The notes under the pieces: generated by a model | What the model was told of the DNA's origin: nothing | Seen by the model: only the letters and a program-made list of their open reading frames with translations | Database searches by the model: none | Shown here: positions 19,704 to 28,503 of the stretch, piece by piece | How positions within the stretch are numbered: position 1 is the stretch's first letter | Layout: each line of letters opens with the position of its first letter | Virus record (IMG/VR): IMGVR_UViG_3300009159_000076 | Coordinates: 1 to 62,214 of that record | DNA from: a virus | Strand: one strand, 5' to 3' | Length of the DNA: 62,214 bases | Translations under genes and position numbers: made by a program

Positions 19704-20693
19704 ATGAGTTTCCCATATAAAAATCCAATATCGTCTATCCAACTAAATGGGACACAAAGTGTACCAAGAAACAATACGTATGGCACTACTTTCAGTGTTA
19801 ACAATACGGGTGGTTACATGGAGGTTTTTAGTTTATCTGACCTTTATTATACAATACCAACAGGAACAACGGGAAGTATTGAATATTCGGGTAATACCAT
19901 TCCTATTGAGTTTACAAAGGGAACGGGTGCCGCTTGGTCTCCTGATGTAATTACATTAGCTTCAGATAATATTTCATCAGGTAGAAGACGACTTGGTATG
20001 TTGGCTTATGTTTATGAGGTTGACCAAGTTTATCAATATCATATTAATAATTACGAGACGTTATTTAATGCTGCTACGGCTAGTACAGGATGTGCTCAGG
20101 TATCTGATTTTGGAACAACGATAAATAATAAAACTGCTGCGGGTCAGTCGTTTATTAATTCTTGGACTGCAAATACTATTGAAGATGTAAGTGGTACGAC
20201 ATATAGCACTGCGGTATGGAGAAAGTTTCCAGCACGTACTGTTAGAGCTTGGGGTTCATTTATTTCTACCGTTAGTCAATACGTAACAAGTACAACGACC
20301 GCATATTCAATGAGTGCCGCAACACAAACATCAGGAAATGGTGTTAGCGTTTCCGCAAATACAAGATTTATTGTTGCAAGTGCGGGGACATACAATTTAC
20401 AATTTTCTTCTCAATTAGAGTCAACAGGTGGAGGCGCTGCTCAAACTATGAACATATGGTTGGCAATAAATGGTTTTAATGTTGATAATTCAAACACAGC
20501 TATTGTTGGAAATTCTAATAATGGAAGAAGTGTTGCGGCATGGAATTTTGTAGAACCATTAAACGCTGGTGATTACATGGAATTAAAGTTTTGGGTTAGT
20601 GATATCAGATTAGGATTTGCATATGATGTAGCACAATCTACTCCGACCAGACCGGCAATTCCATCAGTAATAGTAACGGTAACACAAGTGTAA
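19704..20693 (+). CDS. Tail fibre with C1q/TNF-like trimeric tip
   Basis: 329 residues. The N-terminal about 175 residues (MSFPYKNPISSIQLNGTQSV ... SSGRRRLGMLAYVYEVDQVY) are paralogous to the head of the giant fibre at 28504 and probably attach to the same virion site. The C-terminal about 150 residues (AWGSFISTVSQYVTSTTTAY, VSANTRFIVASAGTYNLQFS, NIWLAINGFNVDNSNTAIVG, ending PAIPSVIVTVTQV) show the jelly-roll pattern of the C1q/TNF-like tip domain common in phage and giant-virus fibres, which trimerises and binds receptors. Start is 9 bases after the previous stop. This gene shows what the ancestral, short version of the giant fibre may have looked like. Confidence 0.7.
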   Translation: MSFPYKNPISSIQLNGTQSVPRNNTYGTTFSVNNTGGYMEVFSLSDLYYTIPTGTTGSIEYSGNTIPIEFTKGTGAAWSPDVITLASDNISSGRRRLGMLAYVYEVDQVYQYHINNYETLFNAATASTGCAQVSDFGTTINNKTAAGQSFINSWTANTIEDVSGTTYSTAVWRKFPARTVRAWGSFISTVSQYVTSTTTAYSMSAATQTSGNGVSVSANTRFIVASAGTYNLQFSSQLESTGGGAAQTMNIWLAINGFNVDNSNTAIVGNSNNGRSVAAWNFVEPLNAGDYMELKFWVSDIRLGFAYDVAQSTPTRPAIPSVIVTVTQV

Positions 20694-20698
20694 AGATA

Positions 20699-20705
20699 TA
20701 TTTAT
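20699..20705 (+). promoter_or_regulatory. TATTTAT motif, putative late promoter (LamG adhesin)
   Basis: ATATTTATAAT, 8 bases before the ATG at 20714, in a 20-base gap. Confidence 0.45.
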
Positions 20706-20713
20706 AATATAAC

Positions 20714-21760
20714 ATGGCAACATCAAGACCCTTCGCATATAACACAGGTTCAACAATTACAGGAACAGAACAACTTGGAAGTATTGCTATTGGTACGCCA
20801 ACAAGTGGTTTCACATCCACAGGTTTAAGATGGTGGAGTGGACCTGACGAAGATTTAGGTTATGTTATTGCCCATACAGTACCTTCAGGAACACAACCAA
20901 ATCCTGTAGGAGTTCCGGCTTACATCGGTTTTTGGAGAACACCAAGTAAGACAGATAATAACTTTATTAGTTTATCACAGTATGTTTCAAGTTTTACAGG
21001 GACAGCGCAAACATTTGCAAGTACTTCAGCGGCTAAAACATGGTTAAACTCAGCTGGATATTGGACATCTTACTCATCTTCTATCGTTACCTCAGGACTC
21101 ATATTAAACTATGATATTAGTAATACATCAAGTTATCCTGGAACAGGAACCACAATTACGGATTTAACAGGTAGTAGTAATGCGACACTATACAACTCTC
21201 CGACATACACATCATCAGGTGGAGGTTATCTAACCTTCAATGGTAGTAATCAATATATAGGAACTAATACCGCATTAGGTTCAAAATTAAACCCGGCTAA
21301 CTCATCTACCGTTATCTCAATCTTTGTATGGGTTTATCCTATGGATAATGGTGTTATTGTACAGGAAATTGGACAAACAACACCAAATACAGGATGGCAT
21401 GATTCACAGATAGAAATGGTTGGGGGAACACTTAGGTTTTCTGTATGGCAGAACCAACCTGGTTTTGCGTCAACTATATCTACACCTTTAAACAATTGGT
21501 ATTATGTTGGATTTACATATAACGGAACAAATTTAATTGGTTATGTTAATGGAGTTTCTGCAGTAACTAGTGGGACCATATCAAGAGCCACACCAGGCGC
21601 TAATTTATATTATGCGATTGCACATGATGACGCAACAAATTTAGGTGACGGAACTTTTTCTAATATGAGATTTGGTGGAATGCAAATTTATAACACAGCA
21701 TTGTCTAATGAAAATGTATTAACAAATTATAATGCTCAAAAATCAAGATTTGGATTATAA
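20714..21760 (+). CDS. Tail adhesin with C-terminal LamG/concanavalin A-like domain
   Basis: 348 residues. The N-terminal about 125 residues (MATSRPFAYNTGSTITGTEQ, STGLRWWSGPDEDLGYVIAH, ASTSAAKTWLNSAGYWTSYS) look like an attachment domain that I have the impression recurs in fibre-like proteins of phages of this host group. Residues about 130-345 form a LamG-type jelly roll: GLILNYDISNTSSYPGTGTT, SVWVYP-like strand (FVWVYPMDNGVIVQEIG), NNWYYVGFTYNGTNLIGYVN and FGGMQIYNTALSNENVLTNY, the standard carbohydrate-binding LamG signature. Probably binds host surface glycans. It ends the first fibre block; glycosyltransferase genes follow after 86 bases. Confidence 0.75.
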   Translation: MATSRPFAYNTGSTITGTEQLGSIAIGTPTSGFTSTGLRWWSGPDEDLGYVIAHTVPSGTQPNPVGVPAYIGFWRTPSKTDNNFISLSQYVSSFTGTAQTFASTSAAKTWLNSAGYWTSYSSSIVTSGLILNYDISNTSSYPGTGTTITDLTGSSNATLYNSPTYTSSGGGYLTFNGSNQYIGTNTALGSKLNPANSSTVISIFVWVYPMDNGVIVQEIGQTTPNTGWHDSQIEMVGGTLRFSVWQNQPGFASTISTPLNNWYYVGFTYNGTNLIGYVNGVSAVTSGTISRATPGANLYYAIAHDDATNLGDGTFSNMRFGGMQIYNTALSNENVLTNYNAQKSRFGL

Positions 21761-21823
21761 AATACAAAACGTATTATTATTTAAACTTATTAATTTATTT
21801 CTTTAATTTTTATTTAAAATTAA

Positions 21824-21832
21824 TACTTTTTG
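21824..21832 (+). promoter_or_regulatory. Possible host-type -7 element before the glycosyltransferase cassette
   Basis: TACTTTTTG, close to the Bacteroidota -7 box TANNTTTG but one T too long, lies 14 bases before the ATG at 21847 in an 86-base AT-rich gap (21761-21846). No TTTG is visible at the -33 position and no TATTTAT motif is present, so this is weak. It may mean the cassette is timed differently from the virion genes. Confidence 0.25.
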
Positions 21833-21846
21833 TGTAAAACATTTAC

Positions 21847-23091
21847 ATGAAAATTTTTATACAAGTTGCTTCTTACAGAGACCCCCAACTAATCCCAACT
21901 ATACAGTCAGCATTAGAAAATGCTAAACGACCTGAAAACTTAGTTTTCGGTATTGCTCGTCAGTATCATCCTGATGATAGTTTTGATAATTTGGACGAAT
22001 ACCGAAACGATGAAAGGTTTAGAATAATTGATATTCCTTATACAGAATCCAAAGGAGCTTGTTGGGCAAGAAATAAGATACAACAAGTATATCAAAAGGA
22101 GTCATATACTCTTCAAATTGACTCACATATGAGGTTTGCTCAAAATTGGGATGACGAGATGATTAAGATGATTAAACAACTTCAAAAGAAAGGATATAAG
22201 AAACCATTATTAACAGGTTATGTTTCATCCTTTGACCCTGACAATGACCCTAACCTACGTGTGAACGAACCTTGGAGAATGGCGTTTGATAGATTTATTC
22301 CTGAAGGTGCGGTTTTCTTTTTACCTGAGACAATTCCTGGTTGGCAAAATTTAACTGAACCTGTTACCGCAAGGTTCTACTCGGCTCACTTTTGTTTTAC
22401 TCTTGGTAAATTTGCTAAAGAAGTTCAACACGACCCTGAGTTCTATTTTCATGGTGAAGAGATTTCAATTGCTGCAAGAGCTTACACTCATGGATATGAT
22501 TTATTTCACCCACATAAAGTTTTGATTTGGCATGAATATACAAGAAAGGGAAGAACCAAACAATGGGATGACGATAAAGAATGGGTTGATAAGAATAATT
22601 TTGCTCACAAAAAAAATCGTTCTCTATTCGGTATGGATGATGAGGAAGATATGAAACACGGAAAGTATGGTTTTGGTAAAGTTAGAAGTTTAAGAGACTA
22701 TGAAAAATATTCAGGACTTTTATTTTCAAAGAGAGCTGTTCAACAATACACATTAGATAAGGGTTATCCACCAAATCCAAATAACTTCAATTCAGAAGAA
22801 GAATGGTTAAAATCATTTACATCAGTATTCAAACATTGTATTGATATTGGGTTTACTCAAGTACCTGAAAAAGATTATGACTTTTGGGTTGTTGCATTCC
22901 ATAATGAATTAGATGAAACCATTTACAGACAAGATGCTGATAAAGGTGAAGTTGATAGAATGTTAAGAGACCCTGATGGTTATTGTAAAGTTTGGAGAGA
23001 GTTCTTAACTGATTCAAAACCTAAATATTGGGTGGTTTGGCCTCACTCGGAATCTAAAGGATGGTGTGATAGAATAACAGGAAATTTATAA
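21847..23091 (+). CDS. GlcNAc-transferase-like glycosyltransferase (GT60-type, PF11397 family)
   Basis: 414 residues. The start MKIFIQVASYRDPQLIPTIQ is the characteristic IFVxIASYRDP opening of the family that includes Dictyostelium Skp1 polypeptide GlcNAc-transferase. Further landmarks: ESKGACWARNKIQQVYQ (about 72-88), LQIDSHMRFAQNWDDEM (about 89-105; DSH replaces the usual DxD metal site), FHGEEISIAARAYTHGYDLF (about 201-220) and a following HEYTRKGR. These residues are arranged as in family members that transfer GlcNAc to Ser/Thr/Hyp of proteins. No membrane segment is visible, so it should act in the cytoplasm. First gene of a five-gene cassette. The acceptor is unknown. Confidence 0.72.
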   Translation: MKIFIQVASYRDPQLIPTIQSALENAKRPENLVFGIARQYHPDDSFDNLDEYRNDERFRIIDIPYTESKGACWARNKIQQVYQKESYTLQIDSHMRFAQNWDDEMIKMIKQLQKKGYKKPLLTGYVSSFDPDNDPNLRVNEPWRMAFDRFIPEGAVFFLPETIPGWQNLTEPVTARFYSAHFCFTLGKFAKEVQHDPEFYFHGEEISIAARAYTHGYDLFHPHKVLIWHEYTRKGRTKQWDDDKEWVDKNNFAHKKNRSLFGMDDEEDMKHGKYGFGKVRSLRDYEKYSGLLFSKRAVQQYTLDKGYPPNPNNFNSEEEWLKSFTSVFKHCIDIGFTQVPEKDYDFWVVAFHNELDETIYRQDADKGEVDRMLRDPDGYCKVWREFLTDSKPKYWVVWPHSESKGWCDRITGNL

Positions 23092-23094
23092 GAT

Positions 23095-23805
23095 ATGAAA
23101 TTTACATTTACTACTTTTTGTTTTGGTGAAAGATATTATAACCAAGTTAATAGATTTATTGGTGATATCGTAGAATCAGATTATAAAACAAATTTGGTTG
23201 TCATTACCGATGACCCAAGTAAGATTAATAATCAAGAATTTGTTCACGCCTTCAACATTAATGATTTTAATCCAAATTATTTGGAGTATGCTAAAAACTA
23301 CTATGACTTTGATTTTTCAGTTAAAAGATATTCGTTAAGAGCAGCTTTAAGTATTGGTTTTACTAAAATCATATTAGTTGATTGTGATATGAGAGTTAAC
23401 CCATCTTTCTTTAATGAAGAAAAGATTTTGGGGGCGTTTGATGAGAATTGTTTATCAGGGCCAGTTACCTATAATTTTCACGAACAAGTTCATACTAATA
23501 GTGAATTAGGTAGACGATTACTTGAGTATGAGAAATACTTTAATCATGAGGTTGATAAAGATAAGTTGGAGGTTATGCCTGAAGATTGTATTCAATACTT
23601 GAGTATTGATGAAGATAAGTTTAATGGTTTTTTAGATACTTGGGACAAGTGTATTGAATATAAAAAAGAAAAAGGTTTGAGAAACATACCCGCTGGTAAC
23701 ATAGATGAGATGTGTTTTTCAGCATTATTTAATGGAATTGAAATAAAAAATAACGCTTATAAAGCATCAAATATAATATACGCAGAACATGACAAATGGT
23801 ACTAA
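23095..23805 (+). CDS. GT-A-fold glycosyltransferase-like protein
   Basis: 236 residues, starting 3 bases after the preceding stop. N-terminal strand KFTFTTFCFGERYYNQVNRF, then NLVVITDDPSK, then TKIILVDCDMRVNPSFFNEE at about 92-110, where DCD is a typical DxD metal/sugar-nucleotide motif. The C-terminal region (GNIDEMCFSALFNGIE, about 203-218) fits the acidic acceptor helix of such folds. The overall length is that of a minimal GT-A domain. No closer family is recognised. The last 17 bases overlap the next gene. Confidence 0.6.
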   Translation: MKFTFTTFCFGERYYNQVNRFIGDIVESDYKTNLVVITDDPSKINNQEFVHAFNINDFNPNYLEYAKNYYDFDFSVKRYSLRAALSIGFTKIILVDCDMRVNPSFFNEEKILGAFDENCLSGPVTYNFHEQVHTNSELGRRLLEYEKYFNHEVDKDKLEVMPEDCIQYLSIDEDKFNGFLDTWDKCIEYKKEKGLRNIPAGNIDEMCFSALFNGIEIKNNAYKASNIIYAEHDKWY

Positions 23806-24643
23806 AATAATTTCGGCAATTTATGAATTAAAATATGTTGAAGGGATTAATAGTGAGAGATATAAAAATTTTCCATTATTGGTCGCGACGATTAAAAATA
23901 TAATTTATCCTGAATATCGTTACGTAATTTATACTGACCAAAATTCATATGATAAATTTAATTTAAAGTATGAATTTAATTTTCCAAATGTTGAATTCAA
24001 GTTTAAAGAATTAAATACATCTGAAACTTGTGAATTAATTGATAGAATTAGAACTCAAGAATTATCAGGTGGAATTAACTATGATAGAATTTATTGTGTA
24101 AACAATTATTTGGAAGTTGTTTTAAATAAACTTAAATTCTTAATTGATGAGTCACATGATTGTGATAATATCTTTTGGATTGATGCCGGATTGATTGGAA
24201 CATCTTGTCACGATGGGTGGAGAGATTACATGGCTCCGTTAATTAATTCAAAAAACTTTTTGGATAAGGTGGTTGATAAGATAAACCAACATGGGTTTAT
24301 TCATTTAAAAGGTAATTCAATTGTTATGAATTATGAAACAGTTGCTAAGTTTAATGACCTATTTGGTGTTGAATTAAAGGTTGTTCCTGGATGTCTATTT
24401 GGTGGAACATCAGAAAAAGTTAGACATATTTTAGACGAATATTTAGACATTTTTAATCAATACTTAACTACACATAACCAACTTATTAGTGAACAAGAGG
24501 TTCTTACTGCTATTACAGGTAAACATTCTGATAAATGTTATGCTTTTGAGTTTGGAGATTGGTTAGACTTACAAAGAGCATTTTTAGACATTTTAGACAT
24601 TTATGATGAAACAAAATATGTAAGGGAGAAATGTTATGTTTAG
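23789..24643 (+). CDS. HtrL/YibB-like putative glycosyltransferase
   Basis: 284 residues. It shows the motifs of the HtrL/YibB family (PF09612): ISAIYELKYVEGIN at the start, NIFWIDAGLIGTS at about 127-139 and VPGCLFGGTSEKVRHILDEY at about 196-215, followed by SEQEVLTAI. The WIDAG and FGG motifs recur in the N-terminal half of the gene at 25196, so the two are paralogues. The family has a GT-A-like fold and is associated with surface polysaccharide loci; its exact reaction is not known. It overlaps both neighbours (17 bases upstream, 8 bases downstream), indicating a tight operon. Confidence 0.62.
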   Translation: MTNGTKIISAIYELKYVEGINSERYKNFPLLVATIKNIIYPEYRYVIYTDQNSYDKFNLKYEFNFPNVEFKFKELNTSETCELIDRIRTQELSGGINYDRIYCVNNYLEVVLNKLKFLIDESHDCDNIFWIDAGLIGTSCHDGWRDYMAPLINSKNFLDKVVDKINQHGFIHLKGNSIVMNYETVAKFNDLFGVELKVVPGCLFGGTSEKVRHILDEYLDIFNQYLTTHNQLISEQEVLTAITGKHSDKCYAFEFGDWLDLQRAFLDILDIYDETKYVREKCYV

Positions 24644-25199
24644 TCTTAATATTGTTTGTACTTCTATTGGAAGGGAAACCCTACCAAGATTGATTGAGTC
24701 ATTCAAAGACCAATTAGATACAACTGATATTTTTACAATAATATCTGATATTAATCACGAATTTGTTTCAGAAGTATTATCAAGATATGAGTTTAAATTC
24801 AAAGTTAATCACATATTAAATCAAGGGGAACAAAAGTGGAAATACGGACATCCATTAATTAATGAAAACATTAATTCATTAGAAGGTGATTTTATAATGT
24901 TTGCCGATGATGATGATAGATACACTGAAGAAGCATTTAAAGTAATCAAAGAAACTATTAAAGATAAAAACAAATTATACATATTCAAACACAATTGGTT
25001 AGGTGATATTAATTGGAGATTAAAAGATTTTACAAGAGGTAATGTAGGTAAATGTATGGGAGTGATTCCAAATACACATAATTTACCGATGTTCCAAGAA
25101 GATGTTTTTGGAGATGTTATTTTTTATGAAGAGATAGGTAAAGTGTTTGAAAGTGAATTTGTTGATTACATAATCTATAAAGTTAGACATACGGAATGA
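24636..25199 (+). CDS. Small GT2-like glycosyltransferase
   Basis: 187 residues. N-terminal LNIVCTSIGRETLPRLIESF is the GT2-type opening strand and helix. KWKYGHPLINENINSLEGDF leads into IMFADDDDRYTEEAFKV at about 86-102, whose Asp cluster is the DxD motif. The length is short for a GT2 enzyme (no C-terminal acceptor or membrane domain). Start overlaps the previous gene by 8 bases; the stop overlaps the next start (ATGA). Confidence 0.62.
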   Translation: MFSLNIVCTSIGRETLPRLIESFKDQLDTTDIFTIISDINHEFVSEVLSRYEFKFKVNHILNQGEQKWKYGHPLINENINSLEGDFIMFADDDDRYTEEAFKVIKETIKDKNKLYIFKHNWLGDINWRLKDFTRGNVGKCMGVIPNTHNLPMFQEDVFGDVIFYEEIGKVFESEFVDYIIYKVRHTE

Positions 25200-26866
25200 G
25201 TAATATTACATTAGTTACAGGATTGTGGAATATTGGAAGGGAAAATCTTGAAGAAGGTTGGTCTCGTTCTTTTTCACATTATTTAGAAAAATTTGAACAA
25301 CTATTAAAAGTTGAAGAAAACTTAATAATTTTTGGTGAAAAGGAATTGGAGGAATTTGTTTGGGAAAGAAGAGACCAAAGTAATACCCAATTTATTTTAA
25401 GAGATAAGAGTTGGTTTGTTGAAAATGACTTTTACAATAAAATACAAGAAATTAGAAATAATCCTGAATGGTATAATCAATCAGGGTGGTTAAAAGAATC
25501 AACACAAGGTAGATTGGAAATATACAATCCACTTGTTATGTCAAAAATGTTTATATTAAATGATGCAAGGATTTTTGATAAGTTTAATTCAGAGTTTTTA
25601 TTTTGGATTGACGCTGGACTTACAAATACTGTTCATCCTGGATATTTTACACATGATAAGGTTTTAAATAATTTAAGTAAGTATATTGATAAGTTTACAT
25701 TTGTTTGTTTTCCATACGATGCAAGTAATGAGATACATGGATTTTCATACCCAAAGATTAATCAGTGGGCTGAAGATGATGTAAAGAAAGTTGCTCGTGG
25801 TGGGTTCTTTGGTGGGCCGAAAGAAACCATATCACAGATGAATGGTGAATACTATAACCTATTGAATGATACACTATCAAGTGGGTACATGGGAACGGAA
25901 GAGTCAATATTTTCAATAATGGTTTATAAGTTAAGTGAATACATAAATTATTTTGAAATTGAATATAATGGTTTATTTGGGAAATTCTTTGAGGATTTAA
26001 AAGATGATGTTTTAGTTAAAAAGACAGAGTTTGTTAAAATTCAAAATGATTTAGATATAGATAAAGTTGCGTTGTATGTAATAACATTCAATTCACCAAA
26101 ACAATTTGAAACATTAATTAAATCTATGATTGAATATGATAGGGATTTCTTGGACAAACCAAAGAAATTTTTATTGGATAACTCTACAGATTTATCAACA
26201 ACTGAAGAATACTTAAGACTTTGTAAAGAATATGACTTTGAACATATTAAAAAAGATAACATAGGCATTACAGGTGGAAGACAATGGACTGCTGAACACT
26301 TTGATGAAACAGGGTTGGACTATATGTTATTCTTTGAAGATGATATGTTTTTTTATTCAAAAAAAAATGAAGTATGTAGAAATGGGTTCAACAGATATGT
26401 GAGTAATCTATATCAAAAAAGTTTAGAGATAGTTAACAAAGAAAACTTTGATTTTTTAAAATTAAATTTTTCAGAGTTTTATGGTGATAATAGTACTCAG
26501 TGGAGTTGGTATAATGTTCCACAAAATTTCAGAGAACAACATTGGCCAAAAAACCCAAGATTACCTCAACATGGTTTAGACCCGAACGCTCCAAAAACAA
26601 AATTTAACGAGATAAAAACACATAAGGGTTTACCATATGCTTCAGGTGAAATTTATTTGTGTAACTGGCCTATAATCCTTTCAAAAAGTGGGAGTTATAA
26701 ATGTTATTTGGAGACAAAATATCAACACCCATATGAGCAAACTTTAATGTCTCACAACTTCCAAAACACAATTAAAGGTAAGTTAAAACCAGGTATTTTA
26801 TTACTCACTCCTACCGAACATGATAGATTTGAACATTATGATAGTAATTTAAGAAAAGAATGTTGA
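25196..26866 (+). CDS. Two-domain glycosyltransferase: HtrL/YibB-like plus GT2-like
   Basis: 556 residues, an apparent fusion. Residues 1-270 are HtrL/YibB-like (TLVTGLWNIGRENLEEGW; FWIDAGLTNTVHPGYF at about 136-151; RGGFFGGPKETIS at about 200-212; GTEESIFSIM). From about residue 288 a second domain begins (KVALYVITFNSPKQFETLIK), with NIGITGGRQWTAEHF and MLFFEDDMFFYSKK (EDD at about 380) matching GT2 donor-site motifs, and a C-terminal ASGEIYLCNWPIILSKSGSY segment. The HtrL half is paralogous to the gene at 23789. It is the last gene of the cassette. Two active sites on one chain suggest sequential sugar additions, which is inference. Confidence 0.65.
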   Translation: MSNITLVTGLWNIGRENLEEGWSRSFSHYLEKFEQLLKVEENLIIFGEKELEEFVWERRDQSNTQFILRDKSWFVENDFYNKIQEIRNNPEWYNQSGWLKESTQGRLEIYNPLVMSKMFILNDARIFDKFNSEFLFWIDAGLTNTVHPGYFTHDKVLNNLSKYIDKFTFVCFPYDASNEIHGFSYPKINQWAEDDVKKVARGGFFGGPKETISQMNGEYYNLLNDTLSSGYMGTEESIFSIMVYKLSEYINYFEIEYNGLFGKFFEDLKDDVLVKKTEFVKIQNDLDIDKVALYVITFNSPKQFETLIKSMIEYDRDFLDKPKKFLLDNSTDLSTTEEYLRLCKEYDFEHIKKDNIGITGGRQWTAEHFDETGLDYMLFFEDDMFFYSKKNEVCRNGFNRYVSNLYQKSLEIVNKENFDFLKLNFSEFYGDNSTQWSWYNVPQNFREQHWPKNPRLPQHGLDPNAPKTKFNEIKTHKGLPYASGEIYLCNWPIILSKSGSYKCYLETKYQHPYEQTLMSHNFQNTIKGKLKPGILLLTPTEHDRFEHYDSNLRKEC

Positions 26867-26874
26867 TTTTTTGA

Positions 26875-26881
26875 TATTTAT
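26875..26881 (+). promoter_or_regulatory. TATTTAT motif, putative late promoter (fibre cassette B)
   Basis: GATATTTATTT in the 29-base gap, 14 bases before the ATG at 26896. It would restart late transcription after the glycosyltransferase genes. Confidence 0.45.
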
Positions 26882-26895
26882 TTAAAAAACTATTA

Positions 26896-27264
26896 ATGGA
26901 ATTTTTTATTAACAAAGGTGCAACACTGCCTGTTCTTAAAATGCAAGTGGTTAAAGATGGTATTGCTGACATAACAGAGTTTATGTCACTGATAGAAACC
27001 TCGTTGATTTATTTTTCCATGATAGATGTTAAAACGGGAGGTTACAAGATTCTGAATAAGAAAGGAGGGTTTGTTGAAAAGACATTTATTGACCCAAACG
27101 CTGAGACAGAATACTATGTTTATTATAAATTCACTTCAAGCGATACAAGTAGAGAGGGACTTTATGAAGGAGAGTTTGTTTTTATCACTGATACAGGAAC
27201 TTATATTTTACCAATCAGAGAAAAACTTACGATAAAAATTGGTAATAGTTACGTATCTATTTAA
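26896..27264 (+). CDS. Small BppU-N-like baseplate/fibre protein
   Basis: 122 residues: MEFFINKGATLPVLKMQVVK ... YYVYYKFTSSDTSREGLYEG ... IREKLTIKIGNSYVSI. The pattern of a short N-terminal strand, a central Ig-like sandwich and a GxYxGEFxF strand is like the N-terminal domain of lactococcal phage BppU (upper baseplate protein). The same domain forms the first 120 residues of the next protein, so this is a tandem duplicate without linker and tip. It probably packs against or caps the neighbour's attachment site. Confidence 0.55.
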   Translation: MEFFINKGATLPVLKMQVVKDGIADITEFMSLIETSLIYFSMIDVKTGGYKILNKKGGFVEKTFIDPNAETEYYVYYKFTSSDTSREGLYEGEFVFITDTGTYILPIREKLTIKIGNSYVSI

Positions 27265-27265
27265 T

Positions 27266-28474
27266 ATGGAATGGTTTATTAAGAAAAATTCAACGTTACC
27301 AGTTTTCCAAGTTGAGATATCAAAAGACGGAAGAAGTGATTTTGGTTTAGATGAAAATATTTCGGGTAATACAATTTTAATTTCGGTATATGACGAAATT
27401 AATAAGAAATATGTTGTAGCGTCTAAAGAATGTTATATTACAACAAGTGCGTCTACTGTTAATCCTTTAGATATTACTTATTATGTAAACTATCAATTCA
27501 CAAGTAGAGAAACAAAAAATGAAGGTAAGTTTTTAGTTCAGTTTTTAAAACAATCATCTCAGGGTATTGTTATTATACCATTACCTCAAAAAATTTATGT
27601 AAGTGTTCTTAGTAGTTTTAGTTTAAACTCTTACTCTTATCCAACTAATAATCCTTACATTATTGATAGACCTTGTTGTAACGCACCTGCTCTACCTGCA
27701 ACACCTACTCCGACTCCAAGTATTACTCCAAGTGTTACACCAACAATGTCTTTAACACCTACGAGAACCCCAACTCTCACCCCAACAACGACAACAACCC
27801 CAACATTTACTCCGACACCATCTATAACAAAACCTTTGTACTACGCTTATGTATTCGCAGAACCACAAGATTCTTCGGCAAGTGGTTCGTTGTATGGATT
27901 AGGAAGTTATATGTATTACTTGGCGGATGGTGTTACAGTTGATACTAATGTTAATTGGTACGGATGGGGTAATTCGGGAGCTCTTCCATTACCGACAAGT
28001 CCAAACTACAGTTATATGATGAACAAATACTCATCATACTCAGGATTTACGGGTGGAACAGGAAACTTTGTTAAACCTACAGACTTAAAAGGTGTGTTAA
28101 ACCAATTCTCAAATACTATTAACGATAGTTTCGGATGTTTAATTAACCAATACACATTTGAGACAATTGAGGTTAATAATAGTGATATTAACACTAGCTT
28201 ACAGTACATGTATACGATTTGGATACCACTTGCTGGTGTGGGGGGAAGTTTAAATAACATGACAGTAAATGTTGGTTATCAATCACAACCTTGTGACTTT
28301 GATATTTTAGCAACTCCTGACCCTAAAATTTCGGTTGGGAATATTACAATAACTTCAGGTGGAGCGATACCTGCGGGGACTTATAGAGTATTATACTTGT
28401 CTAACGATGGATTGTTACCTCCAAAACTTCCTGATAAAAATAATTATTATTTCAAAGGGGTGTATAAAACCTAA
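27266..28474 (+). CDS. Fibre protein: BppU-N-like head, Pro/Thr linker, YAY-EP C-terminal domain
   Basis: 402 residues. I chose ATG 27266, one base after the previous stop, because MEWFIKKNSTLPVFQVEISK then aligns with the start of the preceding protein (MEFFINKGATLPVLKMQVVK); an upstream TTG at 27239 would add 9 unrelated residues. Residues about 1-120 are BppU-N-like; about 143-190 is a Pro/Thr linker ([20 protein letters not shown]); about 191-402 (YYAYVFAEPQDSSASGSLYG ... YYFKGVYKT) is homologous to the C-terminal domain of the protein at 18690. It precedes the giant fibre in the same way that 18690 precedes the C1q-tipped fibre, forming the second copy of a two-gene cassette. Confidence 0.62.
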   Translation: MEWFIKKNSTLPVFQVEISKDGRSDFGLDENISGNTILISVYDEINKKYVVASKECYITTSASTVNPLDITYYVNYQFTSRETKNEGKFLVQFLKQSSQGIVIIPLPQKIYVSVLSSFSLNSYSYPTNNPYIIDRPCCNAPALPATPTPTPSITPSVTPTMSLTPTRTPTLTPTTTTTPTFTPTPSITKPLYYAYVFAEPQDSSASGSLYGLGSYMYYLADGVTVDTNVNWYGWGNSGALPLPTSPNYSYMMNKYSSYSGFTGGTGNFVKPTDLKGVLNQFSNTINDSFGCLINQYTFETIEVNNSDINTSLQYMYTIWIPLAGVGGSLNNMTVNVGYQSQPCDFDILATPDPKISVGNITITSGGAIPAGTYRVLYLSNDGLLPPKLPDKNNYYFKGVYKT

Positions 28475-28476
28475 AA

Positions 28477-28489
28477 AAAAGATAATTAT
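28477..28489 (+). promoter_or_regulatory. AAAAGATAATTAT element upstream of the giant fibre
   Basis: This 13-base sequence, 14 bases before the ATG at 28504, is identical to 48549-48561, just before the tail-fibre-like gene at 48567. Neither gene has a TATTTAT motif. It could be a translation enhancer or an alternative promoter; it could also be coincidence in AT-rich DNA. Confidence 0.25.
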
Positions 28490-28503
28490 TAGTAAGTAAA
28501 AAA

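Noticed and set aside
27239-27265. An upstream TTG start for the BppU-like/YAY-EP protein
   Set aside because: It adds 9 residues that do not align with the paralogous preceding protein and overlaps that gene; ATG 27266 restores the alignment.
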